Origin: Aristolochia californica
Lineage: Eukaryota; Streptophyta; Magnoliopsida; Piperales; Aristolochiaceae
DNA: 64,000 nt
Reading direction: 5' to 3'
Assembly: GCA_029961685.1 (NCBI GenBank)
Contig: JARWKL010000001.1
Coordinates: forward strand, 27,478,295 to 27,542,294
Positions 1 to 12,206 of the stretch are shown here, piece by piece. The position numbers were made by a program, and so were the translations under genes. Each line of letters opens with the position of its first letter. The stretch's first letter is position 1. Under the pieces are notes generated by a model. The model ran no database searches. It saw only the letters and a program-made list of their open reading frames with translations, and was not told the DNA's origin.

Positions 1-2529
1 AAATTTTCTTTACCTACATTTGTTGTTGTTTTAAATTTTTTGACTCCAAAACTTTCATTTTGTTGTGATCTATTTGCCTTTTTGGTTTACGGGATGTAGG
101 GAGAGCGAAAACTCAAAGTTTTGTTTTAAGAAAAAAGAGTACATCTAGAATGGAAATGCACAATGCACAAATGTAGAGAGAGATAATTCCAAAGAGTTTC
201 TTAAATTTTTAGGGATTGTAACCTCTTCTTAGCTTTTATAGATCAGGTTTTGCAATCGTCGGGAAAAAGGGGGAGGCAGGGATTTTTAACTGAGTCTTGA
301 CTCCCAATCCAAAAGTCATTTCTCAAGGTAATATAGCCCGCTACGCATGATAAATCACTTTACAATCATCTGTGATCGTTCGATCAGCTTTTTGTAGATG
401 GGCAAAATAATGGCTTGTTTGACACGGGTAAATATCCCACCACACGTTCACTTGAGAATTCAATGAGTGTTGGATCCATAGGTGATTTGCATCTTTAACA
501 TGTTTCAAACATGCAAATCCATTTTTTAAGCATGTGTGGAGGAAATCTCTTTCTTATAAAATTCCGAGCTGTTAGGGTTGAACTAGTGGAATTTCCCAAA
601 CTTGGACAACAAAACTTTTGTATTCATTTGCGATGTGTGAATAAATATTCTTTTCTTACATTTGTTATTTTTTTAAAACTTTTTCCATACATGAACTCTA
701 AAATTTTCATTTTGTTGTGATCAATTTGCCTTTTTGGTTTACGGGATGAAGGGAGCGAGAAAACTCAAAGTTTTGATTGATGAAAAAAGAGTACATCTAA
801 AATGAAAATGCACAGTGCACAAATGTATAGCGAGATAATTCCAAAGAGTTTCTGTAATTTTTAGGGATTCTAAGGTCTTTTTATTTTATATATGTTAGGT
901 ATTGCAATCGTCGGGAAAAAGGGGGAAGCATGGATTTTTAACTGAGTATTGACTCCCAATCCATAAGTCATTTCTTAGGGTAATATAGCCCGTTACTCAT
1001 GATAAATAACTTTACAATCATCTATGATCGTTGGATCACCTCTTTGTAGATGGGTAAAATAATGGCTTGTTTGACTCGGGTAAATATCCCACCGCACGTT
1101 CACATGAGAATTTACTGAACGTTTGTTATTCTCTTCAAAAGCTTTGGATCCATAGGTGATTTGCATCTTGAACCTGTATCAAACATGCATATCCAGTTTT
1201 AAAGCATGTGTGGAGGAAATCTCTTTCTTATAAAATTCCAAGCTGTTAGGGTTGAACTAGTGGAATTTCCAAAACTTGGACAATAAAACTTGTGTTCATT
1301 TGTGGTGTATGAAAAAAATTTCTTTACTTACTTTTGTTATTTTTTTAATTTTTTTTGCACCAAAATTTTTATTTTGTTGTGATCTATTTGCCTTTTTGGT
1401 TTACGGGATGAAGGGAGAGCGAAAACTCAAAGTTTTGTTTTAAGAAAAAAGTCTACAACTAGAATGGAAATGCACAATGTAAAAATGTTGAGAGAGATAA
1501 TTCCAAAGAGTTTCTGTAATGTTTAGGGATTGTATGCTCATCTTAGTTTTTCAATATACGGTTTTGCAATCGTCGGGAAAAAGGGGGGAGGCAAGGATTT
1601 TTAACCGAGTGTTGACTCTCAATCCATAAGTCATTTATTAGGGTAATATTTCCTGTTACGAATGATAAATCACTTCACAATCATCTATGATCGTTGGATC
1701 AGCTTTTTGTAGATGGGCAAAAAAATGGCTTGTTTGACTCGGGTAAATATCCCACCGCACGTTCACTTGAGAATTTAATGAGCAATTGTTATTCTCTTCA
1801 AAAGCTTTGGATCCATAGGTGATTTGCATCTTGAACATGTTTCAAACATTCAAATCCATTTTTTAGCATGTGTGGAGGAAATCTCTTTCTTATATAATTC
1901 CAAGCTATTAGGGTTGAACTAGTGGAATTTCCCAAACTTGTACAACAAAACTTGTGTTCATTTGTGGTGTATGAAAAAAATGTCTTTACTTACTTTTGTT
2001 ATTTTTTAAAATTTTTTAACTCCAAAATTTTTATTTTGTTGTGATCTATTTGCCTTTTTGGTTTACGGTATGAAGGGAGAGCGAAAACTCAATGTTTTGT
2101 TGTAAGAAAAAAGAGTACATCTAGAATGGAAATGTACAATGCACAAATTTAGAGAGAGATAATTCCAAAGAGTTTCTTTAATTTTTAGGGGTTTTAAGCT
2201 CTTCTTACTTTTTAAATATCAGGTTTTGCAATTGTCGGGAAAAGGGCGGGATGCAGGGATTTTTAACTGAGTGTTGACTCCTAATCCATAAGTCATTTCT
2301 TTGGGTAATATTGCCCGTTACGCATGATAAATCACTTTACAATCATCTATCATCGTTGGGTCAGCTTTTTCTAGATGGGCAAAATAATCCCTTGTTTGAC
2401 TCGGGTAAATATCCCACCGCACGTTCACTTGAGAATTTAATGAGCGTTTGTTATTCTCTTCAAATTCTTTGGATCCATAGGTGATTTTCATCTTTAACAT
2501 CTATAAAACATGCATATCCATATTTAAAG
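1..2529. repeat. Satellite block: partial A, then B, A, A monomers
   Basis: The window opens inside a type A monomer ('gactccaaaactttc' near 45). One B monomer (531-1204) and two A monomers (1205-1866, 1867-2529) follow. The partial monomer has lost about 22 bp between 'aatgagtg' and 'ttggatcc' near 465; the same loss occurs near 9,766 and 10,398. Rare variants here ('cataaatattctttt' class near 635, 'aacctgtat' near 1,170) recur about 9.93 kb downstream, so this block belongs to a larger repeated segment. Confidence 0.9.
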
Positions 2530-5190
2530 CATGTGTGGAGGAAATCTCTTTCTTATAAAATTCCAAGCTGTTAGGGTTGAACTAGTGGAATTTCCCAAAC
2601 TTGGACAACAAAAATTTTATTCATTTGTGGTGTGTGAATAAATTTTCATTACTCACTTTTGTTATTGTTTTAAATTTTTTAGCTCCAAAATTTTCATTTT
2701 TTTGTCATCTATTTGGCTTTTTGGCTTACGGGAAGAAGGGCGAGCGAAAACACAATGTTTTGTTGGAAGAAAAAAGAGTACATCTAGAATGGAAATGCAC
2801 AATGCAAAAATTTAGAGAGAGATAATTCCAAAGAGTTTCTGTAATTTTTAGGGGTTGTAATCTCTTCTTAGTTTTTAAATATCAGGTTTTGCAATCGTCG
2901 GGAAAAGGGCGGGATGCAGGGATTTTTAATTGAGTGTTGACTCCCAATCCATAAGTCATTTCTTAGGGTAATATTGCCCGTTACACATGATATATCACTT
3001 TACAATCATCTATCATCGTTGGGTCAGCTTTTTCTAGATGGGCAAAATAATCCCTTGTTTGACTCGGGTAAATATCCCACCGCACGTTCACTTGAGAATT
3101 TAATGAGCATTTGTTATCCTCTTCAAAAGCTTTGGATCCACAGGTGATTTGCATCTTTAACATGTTTAAAATATGCTAATCCATTTTTAAAGCATGTGTG
3201 GAGGAAATCTCTCTTATAAAATTCCAAGCTGTTAGGGTTGAACTAGTGGAATTTCCCAAACTTAGGACAACAAAACTTTTGTGTTCATTTGTGGTGTGTG
3301 AATAAATTTTCTTTACTTCCATTCATTTTTGTTTTAAATTTTTTAACTCCAAAATTTTTATTTTGTTGTGATCTATATGCTTTTTTGGTTTACGGGATGA
3401 AAGGAGAGCGAAAACTCAAAGTTTTGTTTTGAGAAAAAAAGTACATCTAGAATGGAAATGCACAATGCACAAATGTAGAGGGAGATAATTCCAAAAAGTT
3501 TCTTTAATTTTTAGGGACTTTAAGCTCTTCTTAGTTTTTATATATCAGGTTTTGCAATCGTCGGGAAAAAGGGGGAGGCATGGATTTTTAACTAAGTCTT
3601 AACTCCCAATCCATAAGTCATTTCTTAGGGTAATATAGCCCGTTACACATGATAAATCACTTTTCAATCATCTATGATCGTTCGGTCAGCTTTTCGTAGA
3701 TGGGCAAAGTAATGGCTTGTTTGACTCGGGTAAATATCCCACCACACGTTCACTTGAGAATTTAATGAGCGTTTGTCATTCGCTTTAAAAGCTTTGGATC
3801 AATAGGTGATAAGCATCTTTAACATGTTTCAAACATGCATATCCATTTTTAAAGCATGTGTGGTGGAAATCTCTCTCTTATAAAATTCAAAGCTGTTAGG
3901 GTGGAACTAGTAGAATTTTCCAAACTTGGACAACAAAACTTTTGTGTTCATTTGTCGTGTGTGAATAAATTTTCTTTACTTACATTTTTAATTGTTTTAA
4001 ATTTTTTAACTCCAAAATTTTAATTTTGTTGTGATCTATTTGCCTTTTTGGTTTACGGGATGAAGGGAGAGCGAAAACTCAAAGTTTTGTTTTAAGAAAA
4101 AAGAGTACCTCAAAATGGAAATGCACAATGCAAAAATATAGAGAGAGATAATTCCAAAGAGTTTCTGTAACTTAGGGATTGTATGCTCTTCTTAGTTTTT
4201 AAATATCAGGTTTTCCAATCGTCGGGAAAAAGGGGGGAGGCAGGGATTTTTAACCGAGTCTTGACTTCCAATCCATAAGTCATTTCATAGGGTAATATTG
4301 CCTATTACGCATGATAAATCACTTCACAATCTTCTATGATCGTTGGGTCATGTTTTTGTAGATGGGCAAAATAATGGCTTGTTTGACTCGGGAAAATATC
4401 CCTCTGCACGTTCACTTGAGAATTTAATGAGTGTTTGTTATTCTCTTCAAAAGCTTTGGATCCATAGGTGACTTGCATCTTTAACATGTTTAAAATATGC
4501 ATATCCATTTTTAAAGCATGTGTTGAGGAAATCACTCTCTTATATAATTCCAAGCTGTTAGGGTTGAACTAGTGGAATTTCCCAAACATGGACAACATAA
4601 ATTTTGTAATCATTTGTGGTGTGTGAATAAATTTTCTTTACTTACATTTGTTTTTGTTTTAAATTTTTTTTTGTAAATGAACTCTAAAATTTTCATTTTG
4701 TTGTGATCTATTTGCCTTTTTGGTTTACGGGATGAAGGGAGAGCGAAAACTCAAAGTTTTGATTTATGAAAAAAGAGTACATCTAAAATGAAATTGCACA
4801 GTGCAAAAATGTAGAGCGAGATAATTCCAACGAGTTTCTGAAATTTTTAGGGATTCTATGGTCTTTTTAGTTTTTATATATCAGGTTTTGCAATCATTGG
4901 GAAAAAGGGGGATGCAGGGATTTTTAACTGAGTCTTGACTCCCAATCCATTAGTCATTTCTTAGTGTAATATAGCCCGTTATGCATGATAAATCACTTTA
5001 CAATCATCTATGATCGTTGGGTTAGCTTTTTGTAGATGGGAAAAATAATGGCTTGTTTGACTCGGGTAAATATCCCACCGCACGTTCACTTGAGAATATA
5101 ATTAGCGTTTGTTATTCTCTTAAAAAGCTTTGGATCCATAGGATATTTTCATCTTTAACATGTATAAAACATGCATATCCATTTTTAAAG
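2530..5190. repeat. Four-monomer higher-order unit, copy 1 (A-A-A-B)
   Basis: Monomers start at 2,530, 3,193, 3,855 (type A) and 4,518 (type B). Unit length is about 2,661 bp. Each monomer matches the monomer four positions downstream better than its neighbours. Examples: 'ttttcattactca' with 'caatgttttgttg' at 2,530 and 5,191; the shortened 'aaatctctcttataaa' at 3,193 and 5,852; and 'agtagaattt' with a 'tcgtgtgtg' variant at 3,855 and 6,513. Confidence 0.85.
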
Positions 5191-7849
5191 CATGTGGAGG
5201 AAATCTCTTTCTTATAAAATTCCAAGCTGTTAGGGGTGAACTAGTGAAATTTCCCAAACTTGGACAAAGAAACATGTATTCATTTGTGTTGTGTGAATAA
5301 ATTTTCATTACTCATTTTTATTATTGTTTTAAATTTTTGAACTCCAAAATTTTCATTTTTTTGTGATCTATTTGCCTTTTTGGTTTACGGGATGAAGGGA
5401 GAGCGAAAACTCAATGTTTTGTTATAAGAAAAAAGAGTACATCTAGAATGGAAATGCACAATGCACAAATTTAGGGAGAGGTAATTCCAAAGAGTTTCTA
5501 TAATTTTTAGGGGTTGTAAGCTCTTCTTAGTTTTTAAATATCAGGTTTTGCAGTCGTCGGGAAAAGGGGGGGAAGCAGAGATTTTTAACTGAGTATTTAC
5601 TCCCAATCCATAAGTCATTTCTTTGGGTAATATTGCCCGTTACGCATGATAAATCACTTTACAATCATCTATCATCGTTGGGTCAGCTTTTTCTAGATGG
5701 ACAAAATAATCCCTTGTTTGACTCGGGTAAATATCTCACCGCACGTTCACTTGAGAATTTAATGAGCGTTTCTTATTCTCGGCAAAAGCTTTGGATCCAC
5801 AGGTGATTTGTATCTTTAACATGTTTAAAATATGGATATCCATTTTTAAAGCATGTGTGGAGGAAATCTCTCTTATAAAATTCCAAGCTGTTAGGGTTGA
5901 ACTAGTGGAATTTCCCAAACTTGGACAACAAAACTTTTGTGTTTATTTGTGGTGTGTGAATAAATTTTCTTTACTTACATTCGTTTTTGTTTTAAATTTT
6001 TTAACTCCAAAATTTTTATTTTGTTGTGATATATTTGCCTTTTTGGTTTACGGGATGAAGGGAGAGCGAAAACTCAAATTTTTGTATTGAGAAAAAAAGT
6101 ACATGTAGAATGGAAATGCACAATGCACAAATGTAGAAGGAGATAATTCAAAAGAGTTTCTTTAATTTTTAGAGACTGTAAGCTCTTTTTAGTTTTTATA
6201 TATCAGGTTTTGCAATCGTCGGGAAAAAGGGGGAGGCATGGATTTTTAACTGAGTCTTGACTCCCAATCCATTAGTCATTTCTTAGTGTAATATAGCCCG
6301 TTATGCATGATAAATCACTTTACAATCATCTATGATCGTTGGGTTAGCTTTTTGTAGATGGGAAAAATAATGGCTTGTTTGACTCGGGTAAATATCCCAC
6401 CGCACGTTCACTTGAGAATATAATTAGCGTTTGTTATTCTCTTCAAAAGCTTTGGATCCATAGGAGATTTTCATCTTTAACATGTATAAAACATGCATAT
6501 CCATTTTTAAAGCATGTGTGGAGGAAATCTCTCTCTTATAAAATTCCAAGCTGTTCGGGTTGAACTAGTAGAATTTCCCAAACTTGGACAACAAAACTTT
6601 TGTGTTCATTAGTCGTGTGTGAATAAAATTTCTTTAGTTACATTTGTAATTGTTTTAAATTTTTTAACTCCAAAATTTAATTTTGTTGTGATCTATTTGC
6701 CTTTTTGGTTTACGGGATGAAGGGAGAACGAAAACTCAAAGTTTTGTTTTAAGAAAAAAGAGTACCTCTAGAATGGAAATGCACAATGCAAAAATGTGCA
6801 GAGAGATAATTCCAAAGAGTTTCTGTAATTTTTAGGGATTGTATACTCTTCTTAGTTTTTAAATATCAGGTTTTGCAATCGTCGGGAAAAAGGGGGGAGG
6901 CAGGGATTTTTAACCGAGTCTTGACTCCCAATCCATATGTCATTTCTTAGGGTAATATTGCCTGTTATGCATGATAAATCACTTCACAATCATCTATGAT
7001 CGTTGGGTCAGGATTTTGTAGATGGGCAAAATAATGGCTTGTTTGACTCGGGAAAATATCCCTCTACACGTTCACTTGAGAATTTAATGAGTGTTTGTTA
7101 TTCTCTTCAAAAGATTTGGATCCATAGGTCATTTGAATCTTTAACATGTTTAAAATATGCATATCCATTTTTAAAGCATGTGTGGAGGAAATCTCTCTCT
7201 TATAAAATTCAAAGTTGTTCGGGTTGAACTAGTGGAATTTCCCAAACTTGGCCAACAAAACTTTTGTGTTCATTTGTGGGGTGTGAATAAATTTTCTTTG
7301 CTTACATTTGTTATTGTTTTAATTTTTTTTCCGTACATGAACTCTAAAATTTTCATTTTGTTGTGATCTATTGCCTTTTTGGTTTACGGGATGAAGGGAG
7401 AGTGAAAACTCAAAGTTTTGATTTCTGAAAAATGTGTACATCTAAAATGAAATTTCCCAATGCACAAATTTAGAGCGAGATAATTCCAAAGAGATTCTGT
7501 AATTTTTAGGGATTTGAAGGTCCTTTTAGTTTTTTTATATCAGGTTTTGCAATCGTCGGGAAAAAGGGGGAGGCATGGATTTTTAACTAAGTCTTGACTG
7601 CCAATCCATAAGTCATTTCTTAGGGTAATATAGCCCGTTACACATGATAAATCACTTTACAATCATCTATGATCGTTCGGTCAGCTTTTCGTAGATGGGC
7701 AAAATAATGGCTTGTTTGACTCGGGTAAATATCCCACCACACGTTCACTTGAGAATTTAATGAGAGTTTGTTATTCTCTTCAAAAGCTTTGGATCCATAG
7801 GTGATTTGCATGTTTAACATGTTTCAAACATGCATATCCATTTTTAAAG
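5191..7849. repeat. Four-monomer higher-order unit, copy 2 (A-A-A-B)
   Basis: Monomers start at 5,191, 5,852, 6,513 (A) and 7,177 (B), in the same order and with the same private variants as 2,530-5,190. The first monomer lacks two bases in the anchor (CATGTGGAGG). The last part, about 7,560-7,849, carries variants ('aactaagtctt', 'acacatgataaatc', 'cggtcagcttttcg') shared with 3,580-3,855, so the unit is itself a patchwork of exchange tracts. Confidence 0.82.
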
Positions 7850-9186
7850 CATGTGTGGAGGAAATCTCTCTCTTATAAAATTCCAAGCTGTTCGGGTTGA
7901 ACTAGTAGAATTTCCCAAACTTGGACAACAAAACTTTTGTGTTCATTAGTCGTGTGTGAATAAAATTTCTTTAGTTACATTTGTAATTGTTTTAAATTTT
8001 TTAACTCCAAAATTTTAATTTTGTTGTGATCTATTTGCCTTTTTGGTTTACGGGATGAAGGGAGAACGAAAACTCAAAGTTTTGTTTTAAGAAAAAAGAG
8101 TACCTCTAGAATGGAAATGCACAATGCAAAAATGTGCAGAGAGATAATTCCAAAGAGTTTCTGTAATTTTTAGGGATTGTATACTCTTCTTAGTTTTTAA
8201 ATATAAGGTTTTGCAATCGTCGGGAAAAAGGGGGGAGGCAGGGATTTTTAACCGAGTCTTGACTCCCAATCCATATGTCATTTCTTAGGGTAATATTGCC
8301 TGTTATGCATGATAAATCACTTCACAATCATCTATGATCGTTGGGTCAGGATTTTGTACATGGGCAAAATAATGGCTTGTTTGACTCGGGAAAATATCCC
8401 TCTACACGTTCACTTGAGAATTTAATGAGTGTTTGTTATTCTCTTCAAAAGATTTGGATCCATAGGTCATTTGAATCTTTAACATGTTTAAAATATGCAT
8501 ATCCATTTTTAAAGCATGTGTGGAGGAAATCTCTCTCTTATAAAATTCAAAGTTGTTCGGGTTGAACTAGTGGAATTTCCCAAACTTGGCCAACAAAACT
8601 TTTGTGTTCATTTGTGGAGTGTGAATAAATTTTCTTTGCTTACATTTGTTATTGTTTTAATTTTTTTTCCGTACATGAACTCTAAAATTTTCATTTTGTT
8701 GTGATCTATTGCCTTTTTGGTTTACGGGATGAAGGGAGAGTGAAAACTCAAAGTTTTGATTTCTGAAAAATGTGTACATCTAAAATGAAATTTCCCAATG
8801 CACAAATTTAGAGCGAGACAATTCCAAAGAGATTCTGTAATTTTTAGGGATTTGAAGGTCTTTTTAGTTTTTTTATATCAGGTTTTGCAATCATCAGGAA
8901 AAAGGGGGAAGCAGGGATTTTTAACTCAGAGTTGACTCCCAATCCATAAGTCATTTCTTTGGGTAATACAACCCGTTACGCATGACAAATCACTTTACAA
9001 TGATCTATGATCGTTGGGTCAGCTTTTTGTAGATGGGAAAAATTATGGCTTCTTTAACTCAGGTAAATATCCCACCGCGCGTTCACTTGAGAATTTAATG
9101 AGCGTTTGTTATTCTCTTCAAAAGCTTTGGATCCATAGGTGATTTGCATCTTTACATGTATAAAACATGCATATCCATTTTTAAAG
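7850..9186. repeat. Near-identical A+B dimer copied from 6,513-7,849
   Basis: The A monomer at 7,850 and B monomer at 8,515 repeat those at 6,513 and 7,177 with an offset of 1,337-1,338 bp. From about 6,500/7,840 to about 7,545/8,883 I see fewer than ten differences by eye, including one T indel near 6,673/8,012 and single changes near 6,867, 7,018, 7,279 and 7,479. Outside these limits the copies diverge at once. This is the most recent duplication I can see in the array. Confidence 0.9.
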
Positions 9187-11674
9187 CATGTGTGGAGGAA
9201 ATCTCTTTCTTATAAAACTCCAAGCTGTTAGGGTCGAACTACTGGAATTTCCCAAACTTGGACAACAAAACTTTTGTGTTCATTTGTGGTGTGTGAATAA
9301 ATTTTTTTTACTTACATTTGTTATTGTTTTAAATTTTTTGACTCCAAAACTTTCATTTTGTTGTGATCTATTTGCCTTTTTGGTTTACGGGATAAAGGGA
9401 GAGCGAAAACTCAAAGTTTTGTTTTAAGAAAAAAGAGTACATCTAGAATGGAAATGCACAATGCACAAATGCAGAGGGAGATAATTCCAAAGAGTTTCTT
9501 AAATTTTTAGGGATTGTAACCTCTTCTTAGTTTTTATAAATCAGGCTTTGCAATCGTCGGGAAAAAGGGGGAGGCACGGATTTTTAACTGAGTCTTGACT
9601 CCCAATCCAAAAGTCATTTCTCAGGGTAATATAGCCCGTTACCCATGATAAATCACTTTACAATCATCTATTATCGTTCGATCAGCTTTTTGTAGATGGG
9701 CAAAATAAAGGCTTGTTTGGCACGGGTAAATATCCCACCGCATGTTCACTTGAGAATTTAATGAGTGTAGGATCCATAGGTGATTTGCATCTTTAACATG
9801 TTTCAAACATGCAAATCCATTTTTTAAGCATGTGTGGAGGAAATCTCTTTCTTATAAAATTCCAACCAGTTAGGGTTGAACTAGTGGAATTTCCTAAACT
9901 TGGACAACAAAACTTTTGTATTCATTTGTGGGGTGTGAATAAATTTCCTTTACTTATATTTGTTATTGTTTTAAATTTTTTTCCGTACATGAACGCTAAA
10001 ATTTTCATTTTGTTGTGATCTATTTGCCTTTTTGGTTTTCGGGATGAAGGGAGAGCGAAACCTCAAAGTTTTGATTGATGAAAAAAGAGTACATCTAAAA
10101 TGAAAATGCACAGTGCACAAATGTAGAGCGAGATAATTTTTAGGAATTGTAACCTCTTCTTAGTTTTTATAGATCAGGTTTTGCAATTGTCGGGAAAAAG
10201 GGGGAGGCAGGAATTTTTAACTGAGTCTTGACTCCCAATCCAAAAGTAATTTTTCAGGGTAATATAGCCCGTTACGCATGATAAATCACTTTACAATCAT
10301 CTATGATCGTTCGATCAGCTTTTTGTAGATGGGCAAGATAATGGCTTGTTTGACACGGGTAAATATCCCACCGCACGTTCACTTGAGAATTTAATGAGTG
10401 TTGGATCCATAGGTGATTTGCATCTTTAACATGTTTCAAACATGCAAATCCATTTTTTAAGCATGTGTGGAGGAAATCTCTTTCTTATAAAATTCCAAGC
10501 TATTAGGGTTGAACTAGTGGAATTTCCCAAACTTGGACAACAAAACTTTTGTATTCATTTGTGATGTGTGAATAAATATTCTTTTCTTACATTTGTTATT
10601 TTTTAAATTTTTTTTCCATACATGAACTCTAAAATTTTCATTTTGTTGTGATCAATTTGCCTTTTTGGTTTACGGGATGAAGGGAGAGCGAAAACTCAAA
10701 GTTTTGATTGATGAAAAAAGAGTACAACTAAAATGAAAATGCACAGTGAACAAATGTAGAGCCAGATAATTCCAAAGAATTTCTGTAATTTTTAGGGATT
10801 CTAGGTCTTTTTAGTTTTTATATATCAGGTTTTGCAATCGTCGGGAAAAAGGGGGAACCAGGGATTTTTAACTGAGTCTTGACTCCCAATCCATAAGTCA
10901 TTTCTTAGGGTAATATAGCCCGTTACGCATGATAAATTACTTTACAATCATCTATGATCATTGGGTCAGGTTTTTTTAGATGGGCAAAATAATGGCTTGT
11001 TTGACTTGGGTAAATATCCCACCGCACGTTCGCATGAGAATTTACTGAGCGTTTGTTATTCTCTTCAAAAGCTTTGGATCCATAGGTGATTTGCATCTTT
11101 AACCTGTATAAAACATGCATATCCAGTTTTAAAGCATGTGTGGTGGAAATCTCTTTCTTATAAAATTCCAAGCTGTTAGGGTTGAACTAGAGGAATTTCC
11201 CAAACTTGGACGATAAAACTTGTGTTCATTTGTGGTGTGTGAAAAAATTTTCCTTACTTACTTTTGTTATTGTTTCAAATTTTTTAACTCCAAAATTTTT
11301 ATTTTCTTGTGATCTATTTGCCTTTTTGGTTTACGGGATGAAGGGAGAGCGAAAACTCAAAGTTTTGTTTTAAGAAAACAGAGTACAGCTAGAATGGCAA
11401 TGCACAATGCAAAAATGTGGAGAGAGATAATTCCAAAGAGTTTCTGTAATTTTTAGGGATTGTATGCTCATCTTAGTTTTTAAATATCAGGTTTTGCAAT
11501 CGTCGGGAAAAAAAGGGGGAGGCAGGGATATTTAAGCGAGTGTTGACTCTCAATCCATAAGTCATTTCTTAGGGTAATATTTCCAGTTACGCTTGATAAA
11601 TCACTTCACAATCATCTATGATCGTTGGATCACCTTTTTTTAGATGGGCAAAATAATGGCTTGTTTGACTCGGG

Positions 11675-11940
11675 TAAATATCCCACCGCACGTTCACTTG
11701 AGAATTTAATGACCGTTTGTTATTCTCTTCAAAAGCGTTGGATCCATAGGTGATTTGCATTTGAACATGTTCCAAACATGCAAATCCATTTTTTAAGCAT
11801 GTGTGGAGGAAATCTCTTTCTTATATAATTCCAAGCTGTTAGGGTTGAACTAGTGGAATTTCCCAAACTTGGACAGCAAAAATTTTGTATTCATTTGTGG
11901 TGTGTGAATAAATTTTCTTTACTTACATTTGTTATTGTTT
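11675..11940. repeat. 266-bp partial-monomer tandem duplication, copy 1
   Basis: This segment runs from 'taaatatcccaccgcacg' to 'gttattgttt' and is repeated directly downstream. Both copies carry the private variants 'gaccgtttgtta' and 'gaacatgttccaaacatg', so they share one recent origin. Confidence 0.88.
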
Positions 11941-12206
11941 TAAATATCCCACCGCACGTTCACTTGAGAATTTAATGACCGTTTGTTAGTCTCTTCAAAA
12001 GCTTTGGATCCATAGGTGATTTTCATTTGAACATGTTCCAAACATGCAAATCCATTTTTTAAGCATGTGTGGAGGAAATCTCTTTCTTATATACTTCCAA
12101 TCTGTTAGGGTTGAACTAGTGGAATTTCCCAAACTTGGACAGCAAAAATTTTGTATTCATTTGTGGTGTGTGAATAAATTTTCTTTACTTACATTTGTTA
12201 TTGTTT
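11941..12206. repeat. 266-bp partial-monomer tandem duplication, copy 2
   Basis: The second copy starts where 'gttattgtttt' joins 'aaatatccc'. The five bases TAAAT are common to both parent sites, which fits a microhomology-mediated exchange within the satellite. It makes the anchor spacing 11,798-12,064 only 266 bp. Confidence 0.88.
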
